A stretch of DNA of 64,000 nucleotides from Myripristis murdjan (lineage: Eukaryota; Chordata; Actinopteri; Holocentriformes; Holocentridae). Position numbers and translations under genes: made by a program. Each line of letters begins with the position of its first letter. The stretch's first letter is position 1. Location of the stretch: NCBI RefSeq assembly GCF_902150065.1, contig NC_043997.1, positions 26,895,827 to 26,959,826 on the forward strand. The letters are read 5' to 3'. Positions 36,357-49,640 of this stretch are shown here, piece after piece. A model generated the notes under the pieces. It saw only the letters and a list, made by a program, of their open reading frames with translations, had not been told where the DNA came from and made no database searches.

Positions 36357-37067
36357 TGATGTGGAAAACTTCGGTCCAAATCAGGCCAGATTGACTTCAA
36401 AAACTTCTTAGACTTGGTACCAAAAACACTAATAAAATAAGTCTTGGAGGCTTCAAAATTAAGACTGAAACGAGGCAGCGTCTCAAGCAGGCAGGTTTAT
36501 TTTCATTCGAGATCTCAAAATGGAAACAAACAGTGAGTCGATCACAAAAGATAGACGACTGACTTTCTTTGTTTGTGCACTTGATTTTATACCCTCCCAA
36601 CCACCGTGTCATCGATTCTGTTCATAACAAAGAGATCATACATGATCACAAGAGTAGATGTGCCAGTGTAAGGCTTTCTGGTAAGACAACAATTTTTAAT
36701 TGGGCCAGATGTACCTTAGGTTTGCAGATCTTGGACTCTGGCCGATGATTAGTGATCTTGTTTTTCTACACAAGGATGGCTGACTGGATACATTCTAATT
36801 AGGTAAGACCTTGATATGCCTTGAGGCATGGCAGTTGTGGTCAGTGCAGGCTTGTTCTCTTACAGAATGTTACTTGACCTGTGTGAGCCTTGACGTCATC
36901 ATAGTGAGAAAGCATCACCTAAGTGCTTATGCTCTTGCTTCAAAGCAATGCTTAAGCCTTGATGTTTCTAGACTAATGCTGACTCCTGTCCTTCATTATG
37001 AGCTCTCTCTCTCTTCTTTAATACCCTCTGCAGTGTTGATTTTTTTAGGCTCAGAATTACCTCTACA
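36357..37067 (-). mobile_element. Solo LTR, unit G
   Basis: Same solo LTR fossil at the same site with GTAG flanks. Confidence 0.8.
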
Positions 37068-37756
37068 GTAGCCTGGCCTTTAACCGTGCAATATCTACCC
37101 GGCCACAGACAAATGTCCTCTGCATTCACCGTCTCATTGAACATTCTGACAATAACTGTTTTAGAAGCATTGTCAGTCAGTTTCTCCACAATGAAAGCAG
37201 CAAACTGGGTTTTGGCATTTTCAAATCGTGCCCAGAAGTCCCTCCAAAGGGCAGCAGATCTAAAGCTGACATCAAAACCTTTATTAAATGGCAGTGACAG
37301 TATACAGTTCAAGTCGTTTGGAGTAAAGTTTAGGGCTTTCTGGAGGAGCTTCCGGCAGAGATCGAGTCACGACATCACTTGCTCGGCCCGGTCACGGTAT
37401 TAGTCCGGCAGAGTACAGGGACAGAAGTCCTCTGGGCCACTGAAAGTTGAAAGACTTTCCAACAGGAATGTGTGGAATTTCCTCCCAAGAGCTGGTAATA
37501 ACCAATGCCACAGGAAGGCAAGGATTTTTACCACCAAGAAGAGGCGATCGCAGAGAAATATTGTACACAAAGCTTTTGGCTGTGTATGCGATGTTGACGG
37601 CAAGCATGAGCGCTTGAGATGTAAAGCGTAAGCCCCTGCATACCACACGTCCCGTTGGCAGTGGCTGCAAGTCCAAAGTTATGGGCCGATGTGTGTTTGC
37701 AGCTGGAGAAAGAGCTGGGGCGAGCGTAAGCTGTTATTGCACATGGTGAGGGAGGG

Positions 37757-37943
37757 GGTGCACCGTTCCTGGAGATACTGCAATACCGGGTCGATGCGTG
37801 GAGTGGACGGAGCAAGCCCCTATTCCATCTCCCTGTTCCAGAAATCCATTTAATATATGGTCCCCGGGTAGGGGACGTATCAGATATTAAACTGATAAGA
37901 ACAGATACTACACTTGATCTTAGCCAAAAGGCCGAGAAGCGAT
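37757..37943 (-). ncRNA. U2: U2 snRNA gene, unit G
   Basis: A 187-nt copy, first U2 after the LINE-split U1. Confidence 0.96.
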
Positions 37944-39982
37944 AACTCTCACACGCTCAGAGGGAAGCGCCCCTCTCCCGGACAGGTCACTCCCACGGAC
38001 GGTTTGGACCTCCCGCCACACACTTGAACCACACGTCAGCAAATGGCACACAAAGCACAGCCACTAGCCAAGGACTAACGGGTCATATCATTGCAGGAAA
38101 AGAAAGCATTTGGCCAACGCATCTTCTGGACCCCTGCGCATCTCGTGGTGCGTTAAGGTCCATTCGGAAAATAGGAACCTCTGGGGAGTCAAAGTGGAGC
38201 ACTGAACCACCAGATCCCAGGGAAAGCTGTAAATATGGGACGCAGATCAAAGCGGACTGTGAATCCCACGACAAGCAGGTGAAGACGGTGCCTTTTCACA
38301 AGCCAACAGCTCACCTCCCACAAATCAAACGCAGCTGTATATGCCTCTGGTGGACAATGGAGCCAACTGCCAAACATCTCTCTTCACAGGAGATGCTGAG
38401 GTCCCCGCCCCCTTCAATGTAGAGGATGATGTATTGTGTTGCCCCCCCACATTCATAACCACCACCCCAAAAATTGCACTAAACCAGCTGTTTTAGTCAA
38501 ACCTCTGCTACGGGGAAAACGTAGGCCAAATGGGAAAACGCTGGGACGGTATCTGTTTTAAGGACCATGACCTCTCCACCGCATGTCAGTTTTCTCCATT
38601 TCCATGATGACTAGATCCGTACTCTTAAATCAAGTCAAATGTCAGAACCAAACAACTAATCTCATTCATAAAAATTCATCCTCGCTTAAAGGCAGTCAAA
38701 CTATTGTTTCAGGGATACGACGGCTCCAGCACTTTCCACCCAGCAGCCACACGCTGACTGGACTCTGCCCAGCGGCACAACTGGCCCAGTCTGCTTTTTC
38801 CTCCAGGCTTTTCTAAGCAGACACAAATGGCTGAGCAGCCACAGCTGGAAGTCCATCCTCGTAGCAAACAGCAACAACTTCACCATTTTCCATGCAACAA
38901 ATTGTGTGTAAGTTGTACTGTGTTTCTTGCAGTCCTTCTTTGCATAATGTTTGTTACTTGCTGGGATCCACGGGCACCGTCCATGGCTCTGTTCAACTCC
39001 ATCACTGATCGTGGGATTCCATTTACAGTGCATGATGGGAAATCAAGCACTGACATTATTCCAACTAGAACAATAAGAACAGCACTGGTGCCTTGAAATA
39101 GAATGCTAGTGTAAAGACAGTGTGTTGGAGCGCTGTTTGAAAAAATGAACAGTGTGAATCTACAATTGTTTTCTTGGGTGCTTTCATGCAGCAATGCTGC
39201 ATTGCATGATGGGAAGTAGAATCAAGGCATTTGATCACAATTCAACCTTCTCTTTCAAAATTATTTTCATTGATTTTTCCATGGATGCATGTTCATATCA
39301 ACTGACAGGGTAAACAGGATTTAATCCAATACATCCACAAAGTTGTGAGGTACAATAATAATAATGATATTACCAAGATTATATAGAATCAAACTATTCC
39401 AAAACAGTGCAAGTAGAATATAACATGAAAAATAACCGTACATGAGAAGGAAAAAAAAACAACAACAACAACGACAGAGGAATGAAATGAAACTGAAATA
39501 ATAACAATAATTAGAAGAAAAAAAAAGATATAAATGAAAGACAGGCAAGAGACACACGGACAGACAGACAAGGAGGGAACACATAGAGGAAGGGAAAGAT
39601 TGGGGGTGGGGGGTCCAGTTGCACGTTGAATTGTTCTTACTCAGGGAAAGATTGGGGATGGGGGGTCCAGTTGCACGTTGAATTGTTCTTACTCAGCCAG
39701 GGTTCACGACGTTGTTACTGGTCAGCTGGTAGTCCATCACTCTACTTGTAGTCCATCTAGTTGCTTAACAAATCCAATAAGGTCATCCCATGTCTTGTGA
39801 AAGTTCTGAAGAGCACCATTAACATTATACCTGATCTTGTCTAGCTTGAGATTGCACATGATACTCTTGATGAGATGTGTGTGGGTGGGTGCACAATTCA
39901 AACTTCTCAAGGAAATAATTGCAACTCTTAGTGAGCCTTGGAAAAGCAGGGATGTAGAGTGGATGTGAAGTGATGTTCCAGG

Positions 39983-40026
<44 letters not shown>

Positions 40027-40113
40027 TTTTGTTCCACTGTGCCAGTGTGAGCACCATGAGACAGAGTGGTGTGTGTGTGTGAAGGGGGCTCCAGCGTGCG
40101 TGTCGGTGACTTC

Positions 40114-40277
40114 ATACTTACCTGGCAGGGGAGATACCATGATCAAGAAGGTGGTTCACCCAGGGCGAGGCTCAGCCATTGCACTCCGGCTGTGCTGACC
40201 CCTGCGAATTCCCCAAATGTGGGAATCTCGACTGCATAATTTATGGTAGTGGGGGACTGCGTCCGCGCTCTCCCCTG
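40114..40277 (+). ncRNA. U1: U1 snRNA gene, unit G
   Basis: A 164-nt consensus copy. Confidence 0.96.
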
Positions 40278-40950
40278 ATCAGCGTGTCCAAAGACAACAG
40301 CCTTACAAATACACACGCCACGGCTTGCCCAATGCACGGCCTTATACGTCATGCTCGCTTGGGCAACAAACATCACTGCCCGTTTCACATTTCTCCTTCT
40401 ATTTCTTATCATTCCACATGCTTGGACTATGTTCTTCTCTTAACCGTTTCATCAACCGCGTTTGCCTGCCAGTCACATACGCACAAGTCAAAACATGGAT
40501 GACTGGACATTTCTCTTCAGCACAATCCTAGTTCCATCTTTAAACTGGAGCCCGTGCGATCAAGCTATTTGTCACTGAAAAGGATTGTTGAAGGTCAGCC
40601 CTGCATCAGCCTGTGATTGGTCCTCCTCACCGTCTGAACTAGCTCCGCCCTCTGCCCGCATCACCTCGTCCTCGCCCGAGCTCTCCGTTGATGAGGCTGT
40701 TGCAGGCCCCTCCCCTTCTCCCGCCTCACCCGCCTCCTCTACTCCAGTCACAGGATTTGGCGGGAGATTTGAACTTGCTTGGTCTTGTCTGCCGTTTCCT
40801 CCATTTTCATTTTGTTTGGCTGCCTTCAGTTTGTTGGCAAAAGACTTTGGGCAACCTCTGAAGAGGTGGTTTGACTCTGCACAGAGGTCGCACCTCCTGC
40901 CATTGGAGCACTCCTCCAAGGTGTGCCCACTTTCCTGGCCATTGCTGGAT

Positions 40951-41722
40951 GGGGACTTTGTCAACCTTACAAGAAGAACAGCCTCTCCAGCCAGAAGCTA
41001 TGAGCCCTGTGATATTCATCATCTATGATGACATGATGGTTTATGATGTCATAAGGGGGCTTTGTTGGCAGCTGTGAGCCCTGCGACATCATCATCATCT
41101 ATGATGACATGATGGTTTATGATGTCATAGGGGGCTTTGTTGGAACACTGGTGCTTTTGTGTTTATTCAAGCTTTACAACGGCGGCGAATGGAGGCCTGC
41201 TGGAGTGGGTGATGTCACAGCCTTCTGACCAATCAGCTCTCAGTATTCAGTGATGACCTCATCTCCGAGGTCAGGCAGAGCCTATATAGGCGGGGGCCTC
41301 TCCTCACCTCATTTGGTCACGTGCACAACTCCTCCCGGGGACTTTGTCAACCTTACAAGAAGAACAGCCTCTCCAGCCAGAAGCTATGAGCCCTGTGATA
41401 TTCATCATCTATGATGACATGATGGTTTATGATGTCATAAGGGGGCTTTGTTGGCAGCTGTGAGCCCTGCGACATCATCATCATCTATGATGACATGATG
41501 GTTTATGATGTCATAGGGGGCTTTGTTGGAACACTGGTGCTTTTGTGTTTATTCAAGCTTTACAACGGCGGCGAATGGAGGCCTGCTGGAGTGGGTGATG
41601 TCACAGCCTTCTGACCAATCAGCTCTCAGTATTCAGTGATGACCTCATCTCCGAGGTCAGGCAGAGCCTATATAGGCGGGGGCCTCTCCTCACCTCATTT
41701 GGTCACGTGCACAACTCCTCCC
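40951..41722. repeat. 386-bp subrepeat, two copies
   Basis: Two head-to-tail copies (40951-41336, 41337-41722) with the same CTCCC/GGGG junction as at 5315/5316. Confidence 0.9.
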
Positions 41723-41810
41723 ACTCTCTGTAGCGCTTTAAAAATGGCAGGCCGCATGGGGACCCTCCAAGCACAGTTCCAAGCGCCATCCTCATCCCTC
41801 ACTTTGGTAG

Positions 41811-42521
41811 TGATGTGGAAAACTTCGGTCCAAATCAGGCCAGATTGACTTCAAAAACTTCTTAGACTTGGTACCAAAAACACTAATAAAATAAGTCTTG
41901 GAGGCTTCAAAATTAAGACTGAAACGAGGCAGCGTCTCAAGCAGGCAGGTTTATTTTCATTCGAGATCTCAAAATGGAAACAAACAGTGAGTCGATCACA
42001 AAAGATAGACGACTGACTTTCTTTGTTTGTGCACTTGATTTTATACCCTCCCAACCACCGTGTCATCGATTCTGTTCATAACAAAGAGATCATACATGAT
42101 CACAAGAGTAGATGTGCCAGTGTAAGGCTTTCTGGTAAGACAAGAATTTTTAATTGGGCCAGATGTACCTTAGGTTTGCAGATCTTGGACTCTGGCCGAT
42201 GATTAGTGATCTTGTTTTTCTACACAAGGATGGCTGACTGGATACATTCTAATTAGGTAAGACCTTGATATGCCTTTAGGCATGGCAGTTGTGGTCAGTG
42301 CAGGCTTGTTCTCTTACAGAATGTTACTTGACCTGTGTGAGCCTTGACGTCATCATAGTGAGAAAGCATCACCTAAGTGCTTATGCTCTTGCTTCAAAGC
42401 AATGCTTAAGCCTTGATGTTTCTAGACTAATGCTGACTCCTGTCCTTCATTATGAGCTCTCTCTCTCTTCTTTAATACCCTCTGCAGTGTTGATTTTTTT
42501 AGGCTCAGAATTACCTCTACA
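41811..42521 (-). mobile_element. Solo LTR, unit H
   Basis: Same solo LTR fossil at the same site with GTAG flanks. Confidence 0.8.
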
Positions 42522-43211
42522 GTAGCCTGGCCTTTAACCGTGCAATATCTACCCGGCCACAGACAAATGTCCTCTGCATTCACCGTCTCATTGAACATTC
42601 TGACAATAACTGTTTTAGAAGCATTGTCAGTCAGTTTCTCCACAATGAAAGCAGCAAACTGGGTTTTGGCATTTTCAAATCGTGCCCAGAAGTCCCTCCA
42701 AAGGGCAGCAGATCTAAAGCTGACATCAAAACCTTTATTAAATGGCAGTGACAGTATACAGTTCAAGTCGTTTGGAGTAAAGTTTAGGGCTTTCTGGAGG
42801 AGCTTCCGGCAGAGATCGAGTCACGACATCACTTGCTCGGCCCGGTCACGGTATTAGTCCGGCAGAGTACAGGGACAGAAGTCCTCTGGGCCACTGAAAG
42901 TTGAAAGACTTTCCAACAGGAATGTGTGGAATTTCCTCCCAAGAGCTGGTAATAACCAATGCCACAGGAAGGCAAGGATTTTTTACCACCAAGAAGAGGC
43001 GATCGCAGAGAAATATTGTACACAAAGCTTTTGGCTGTGTATGCGATGTTGACGGCAAGCATGAGCGCTTGAGATGTAAAGCGTAAGCCCCTGCATACCA
43101 CACGTCCCGTTGGCAGTGGCTGCAAGTCCAAAGTTATGGGCCGATGTGTGTTTGCAGCTGGAGAAAGAGCTGGGGCGAGCGTAAGCTGTTATTGCACATG
43201 GTGAGGGAGGG

Positions 43212-43398
43212 GGTGCACCGTTCCTGGAGATACTGCAATACCGGGTCGATGCGTGGAGTGGACAGAGCAAGCCCCTATTCCATCTCCCTGTTCCAGAAAT
43301 CCATTTAATATATGGTCCCCGGGTAGGGGACGTATCAGATATTAAACTGATAAGAACAGATACTACACTTGATCTTAGCCAAAAGGCCGAGAAGCGAT
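43212..43398 (-). ncRNA. U2: U2 snRNA gene, unit H
   Basis: A 187-nt copy with one private base (plus strand GTGGACAGAGC against GTGGACGGAGC). Confidence 0.95.
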
Positions 43399-45437
43399 AA
43401 CTCTCACACGCTCAGAGGGAAGCGCCCCTCTCCCGGACAGGTCACTCCCACGGACGGTTTGGACCTCCCGCCACACACTTGAACCACACGTCAGCAAATG
43501 GCACACAAAGCACAGCCACTAGCCAAGGACTAACGGGTCATATCATTGCAGGAAAAGAAAGCATTTGGCCAACGCATCTTCTGGACCCCTGCGCATCTCG
43601 TGGTGCGTTAAGGTCCAGTCGGAAAATAGGAACCTCTGGGGAGTCAAAGTGGAGCACTGAACCACCAGATCCCAGGGAAAGCTGTAAATATGGGACGCAG
43701 ATCAAAGCGGACTGTGAATCCCACGACAAGCAGGTGAAGACGGTGCCTTTTCACAAGCCAACAGCTCACCTCCCACAAATCAAACGCAGCTGTATATGCC
43801 TCTGGTGGACAATGGAGCCAACTGCCAAACATCTCTCTTCACAGGAGATGCTGAGGTCCCCGCCCCCTTCAATGTAGAGGGTGATGTATTGTGTTGCCCC
43901 CCCACATTCATAACCACCACCCCAAAAATTGCACTAAACCAGCTGTTTTAGTCAAACCTCTGCTACGGGGAAAACGTAGGCCAAATGGGAAAACGCTGGG
44001 ACGGTATCTGTTTTAAGGACCATGACCTCTCCACCGCATGTCAGTTTTCTCCATTTCCATGATGACTAGATCCGTACTCTTAAATCAAGTCAAATGTCAG
44101 AACCAAACAACTAATCTCATTCATAAACATTCATCCTCGCTTAAAGGCAGTCAAACTATTGTTTCAGGGATACGACGGCTCCAGCACTTTCCACCCAGCA
44201 GCCACACGCTGACTGGACTCTGCCCAGCGGCACAACTGGCCCAGTCTGCTTTTTCCTCCAGGCTTTTCTAAGCAGACACAAATGGCTGAGCAGCCACAGC
44301 TGGAAGTCCATCCTCGTAGCAAACAGCAACAACTTCACCATTTTCCATGCAACAAATTGTGTGTAAGTTGTACTGTGTTTCTTGCAGTCCTTCTTTGCAT
44401 AATGTTTGTTACTTGCTGGGATCCACGGGCACCGTCCATGGCTCTGTTCAACTCCATCACTGATCGTGGGATTCCATTTACAGTGCATGATGGGAAATCA
44501 AGCACTGACATTATTCCAACTAGAACAATAAGAACAGCACTGGTGCCTTGAAATAGAATGCTAGTGTAAAGACAGTGTGTTGGAGCGCTGTTTGAAAAAA
44601 TGAACAGTGTGAATCTACAATTGTTTTCTTGGGTGCTTTCATGCAGCAATGCTGCATTGCATGATGGGAAGTAGAATCAAGGCATTTGATCACAATTCAA
44701 CCTTCTCTTTCAAAATTATTTTCATTGATTTTTCCATGGATGCATGTTCATATCAACTGACAGGGTAAACAGGATTTAATCCAATACATCCACAAAGTTG
44801 TGAGGTACAATAATAATAATGATATTACCAAGATTATATAGAATCAAACTATTCCAAAACAGTGCAAGTAGAATATAACATGAAAAATAACCGTACATGA
44901 GAAGGAAAAAAAAACAACAACAACAACGACAGAGGAATGAAATGAAACTGAAATAATAACAATAATTAGAAGAAAAAAAAAGATATAAATGAAAGACAGG
45001 CAAGAGACACACGGACAGACAGACAAGGAGGGAACACATAGAGGAAGGGAAAGATTGGGGGTGGGGGGTCCAGTTGCACGTTGAATTGTTCTTACTCAGG
45101 GAAAGATTGGGGATGGGGGGTCCAGTTGCACGTTGAATTGTTCTTACTCAGCCAGGGTTCACGACGTTGTTACTGGTCAGCTGGTAGTCCATCACTCTAC
45201 TTGTAGTCCATCTAGTTGCTTAACAAATCCAATAAGGTCATCCCATGTCTTGTGAAAGTTCTGAAGAGCACCATTAACATTATACCTGATCTTGTCTAGC
45301 TTGAGATTGCACATGATACTCTTGATGAGATGTGTGTGGGTGGGTGCACAATTCAAACTTCTCAAGGAAATAATTGCAACTCTTAGTGAGCCTTGGAAAA
45401 GCAGGGATGTAGAGTGGATGTGAAGTGATGTTCCAGG

Positions 45438-45475
<38 letters not shown>

Positions 45476-45562
45476 TTTTGTTCCACTGTGCCAGTGTGAG
45501 CACCATGAGACAGAGTGGTGTGTGTGTGTGAAGGGGGCTCCAGCGTGCGTGTCGGTGACTTC

Positions 45563-45726
45563 ATACTTACCTGGCAGGGGAGATACCATGATCAAGAAGG
45601 TGGTTCACCCAGGGCGAGGCTCAGCCATTGCACTCCGGCTGTGCTGACCCCTGCGAATTCCCCAAATGTGGGAATCTCGACTGCATAATTTATGGTAGTG
45701 GGGGACTGCGTCCGCGCTCTCCCCTG
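45563..45726 (+). ncRNA. U1: U1 snRNA gene, unit H
   Basis: A 164-nt consensus copy. Confidence 0.96.
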
Positions 45727-46399
45727 ATCAGCGTGTCCAAAGACAACAGCCTTACAAATACACACGCCACGGCTTGCCCAATGCACGGCCTTATACGTCA
45801 TGCTCGCTTGGGCAACAAACATCACTGCCCGTTTCACATTTCTCCTTCTATTTCTTATCATTCCACATGCTTGGACTATGTTCTTCTCTTAACCGTTTCA
45901 TCAACCGCGTTTGCCTGCCAGTCACATACGCACAAGTCAAAACATGGATGACTGGACATTTCTCTTCAGCACAATCCTAGTTCCATCTTTAAACTGGAGC
46001 CCGTGCGATCAAGCTATTTGTCACTGAAAAGGATTGTTGAAGGTCAGCCCTGCATCAGCCTGTGATTGGTCCTCCTCACCGTCTGAACTAGCTCCGCCCT
46101 CTGCCCGCATCACCTCGTCCTCGCCCGAGCTCTCCGTTGATGAGGCTGTTGCAGGCCCCTCCCCTTCTCCCGCCTCACCCGCCTCCTCTACTCCAGTCAC
46201 AGGATTTGGCGGGAGATTTGAACTTGCTTGGTCTTGTCTGCCGTTTCCTCCATTTTCATTTTGTTTGGCTGCCTTCAGTTTGTTGGCAAAAGACTTTGGG
46301 CAACCTCTGAAGAGGTGGTTTGACTCTGCACAGAGGTCGCACCTCCTGCCATTGGAGCACTCCTCCAAGGTGTGCCCACTTTCCTGGCCATTGCTGGAT

Positions 46400-47557
46400 G
46401 GGGACTTTGTCAACCTTACAAGAAGAACAGCCTCTCCAGCCAGAAGCTATGAGCCCTGTGATATTCATCATCTATGATGACATGATGGTTTATGATGTCA
46501 TAAGGGGGCTTTGTTGGCAGCTGTGAGCCCTGCGACATCATCATCATCTATGATGACATGATGGTTTATGATGTCATAGGGGGCTTTGTTGGAACACTGG
46601 TGCTTTTGTGTTTATTCAAGCTTTACAACGGCGGCGAATGGAGGCCTGCTGGAGTGGGTGATGTCACAGCCTTCTGACCAATCAGCTCTCAGTATTCAGT
46701 GATGACCTCATCTCCGAGGTCAGGCAGAGCCTATATAGGCGGGGGCCTCTCCTCACCTCATTTGGTCACGTGCACAACTCCTCCCGGGGACTTTGTCAAC
46801 CTTACAAGAAGAACAGCCTCTCCAGCCAGAAGCTATGAGCCCTGTGATATTCATCATCTATGATGACATGATGGTTTATGATGTCATAAGGGGGCTTTGT
46901 TGGCAGCTGTGAGCCCTGCGACATCATCATCATCTATGATGACATGATGGTTTATGATGTCATAGGGGGCTTTGTTGGAACACTGGTGCTTTTGTGTTTA
47001 TTCAAGCTTTACAACGGCGGCGAATGGAGGCCTGCTGGAGTGGGTGATGTCACAGCCTTCTGACCAATCAGCTCTCAGTATTCAGTGATGACCTCATCTC
47101 CAAGGTCAGGCAGAGCCTATATAGGCGGGGGCCTCTCCTCACCTCATTTGGTCACGTGCACAACTCCTCCCGGGGACTTTGTCAACCTTACAAGAAGAAC
47201 AGCCTCTCCAGCCAGAAGCTATGAGCCCTGTGATATTCATCATCTATGATGACATGATGGTTTATGATGTCATAAGGGGGCTTTGTTGGCAGCTGTGAGC
47301 CCTGCGACATCATCATCATCTATGATGACATGATGGTTTATGATGTCATAGGGGGCTTTGTTGGAACACTGGTGCTTTTGTGTTTATTCAAGCTTTACAA
47401 CGGCGGCGAATGGAGGCCTGCTGGAGTGGGTGATGTCACAGCCTTCTGACCAATCAGCTCTCAGTATTCAGTGATGACCTCATCTCCGAGGTCAGGCAGA
47501 GCCTATATAGGCGGGGGCCTCTCCTCACCTCATTTGGTCACGTGCACAACTCCTCCC
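46400..47557. repeat. 386-bp subrepeat, three copies
   Basis: Three head-to-tail copies (46400, 46786, 47172). They accompany the unit that carries the first Keno-like insertion. This is the largest number in the window. Confidence 0.9.
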
Positions 47558-47645
47558 ACTCTCTGTAGCGCTTTAAAAATGGCAGGCCGCATGGGGACCC
47601 TCCAAGCACAGTTCCAAGCGCCATCCTCATCCCTCACTTTGGTAG

Positions 47646-48356
47646 TGATGTGGAAAACTTCGGTCCAAATCAGGCCAGATTGACTTCAAAAACTTCTTAG
47701 ACTTGGTACCAAAAACACTAATAAAATAAGTCTTGGAGGCTTCAAAATTAAGACTGAAACGAGGCAGCGTCTCAAGCAGGCAGGTTTATTTTCATTCGAG
47801 ATCTCAAAATGGAAACAAACAGTGAGTCGATCACAAAAGATAGACGACTGACTTTCTTTGTTTGTGCACTTGATCTTATACCCTCCCAACCACCGTGTCA
47901 TCGATTCTGTTCATAACAAAGAGATCATACATGATCACAAGAGTAGATGTGCCAGTGTAAGGCTTTCTGGTAAGACAACAATTTTTAATTGGGCCAGATG
48001 TACCTTAGGTTTGCAGATCTTGGACTCTGGCCGATGATTAGTGATCTTGTTTTTCTACACAAGGGTGGCTGACTGGATACATTCTAATTAGGTAAGACCT
48101 TGATATGCCTTTAGGCATGGCAGTTGTGGTCAGTGCAGGCTTGTTCTCTTACAGAATGTTACTTGACCTGTGTGAGCCTTGACGTCATCATAGTGAGAAA
48201 GCATCACCTAAGTGCTTATGCTCTTGCTTCAAAGCAATGCTTAAGCCTTGATGTTTCTAGACTAATGCTGACTCCTGTCCTTCATTATGAGCTCTCTCTC
48301 TCTTCTTTAATACCCTCTGCAGTGTTGATTTTTTTAGGCTCAGAATTACCTCTACA
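47646..48356 (-). mobile_element. Solo LTR, unit I
   Basis: Same solo LTR fossil with GTAG flanks, in the unit carrying the first Keno-like insertion. Confidence 0.8.
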
Positions 48357-49045
48357 GTAGCCTGGCCTTTAACCGTGCAATATCTACCCGGCCACAGACA
48401 AATGTCCGCTGCATTCACCGTCTCATTGAACATTCTGACAATAACTGTTTTAGAAGCATTGTCAGTCAGTTTCTCCACAATGAAAGCAGCAAACTGGGTT
48501 TTGGCATTTTCAAATCGTGCCCAGAAGTCCCTCCAAAGGGCAGCAGATCTAAAGCTGACATCAAAACCTTTATTAAATGGCAGTGACAGTATACAGTTTA
48601 AGTCGTTTGGAGTAAAGTTTAGGGCTTTCTGGAGGAGCTTCCGGCAGAGATCGAGTCACGACATCACTTGTTTGGCCCGGTCACGGTATTAGTCCGGCAG
48701 AGTACAGGGCCAGAAGTCCTCTGGGCCACTGAAAGTTGAAAGACTTTCCAACAGGAATGTGTGGAATTTCCTCCCAAGAGCTGGTAATAACCAATGCCAC
48801 AGGAAGGCAAGGATTTTTACCACCAAGAAGAGGCGATCGCAGAGAAATATTGTACACAAAGCTTTTGGCTGTGTATGCGATGTTGACGGCAAGCATGAGC
48901 GCTTGAGATGTAAAGCGTAAGCCCCTGCATACCACACGTCCCGTTGGCAGTGGCTGCAAGTCCAAAGTTACGGGCCGATGTGTGTTTGCAGCTGGAGAAA
49001 GAGCTGGGGCGAGCGTAAGCTGTTATTGCACATGGTGAGGGAGGG

Positions 49046-49195
49046 GGTGCACCGTTCCTGGAGATACTGCAATACCGGGTCGATGCGTGGAGTGGACGGA
49101 GCAAGCCCCTATTCCATCTCCCTGTTCCAGAAATCCATTTAATATATGGTCCCCGGGTAGGGGACGTATCAGATATTAAACTGATAAGAACAGAT
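49046..49195 (-). pseudogene. U2: U2 snRNA gene, 3' part (nt 38-187), split by Keno-like LINE
   Basis: The last 150 nt of U2 from ATCTGTTCTTATCAG onwards are normal. The element tail abuts directly. Together with 54799-54823 it makes 175 of 187 nt. The missing 12 nt (ATCAAGTGTAGT) hold most of the branch-point-pairing element, so this locus cannot give functional U2. Confidence 0.93.
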
Positions 49196-49640
49196 TTTTT
49201 TTTCTTTCGAAAGTATTTATTGATACTTTTCAGTCCTCACATACAATATTCACATTGGATAATAAAGCAACAATTTACCCTTTAAAACACCAGTCAAGTA
49301 ATAAATAAATACAATCTGTTTAGCAATAATTTAGTTTAAAACAATAAAAGACATTGTTTTAAAAGGCATAACAGATAAGAACATGGTGGTCGTAAAAGGT
49401 AAAGGTGCATTTAAAACAAACAATGTATGTGTGCTGAGTTCAATAAAATCTTTTAAAAAGGAGTGCATTTGTTAAAATGTGCAGAAGCGGGGTGAGTCCT
49501 TTCCAAGGGTAACTCATTCCGCTCTCCCAAACAGATTAGGTCTCTCGGGATCCTGCCGTGGTGCTCAGCGGAGACCCCCACCCTTTTGCTCCTTCCCACC
49601 TGCCACACCCGGAGAGCCAGGCCGCCGCTGCTTTGACCTT

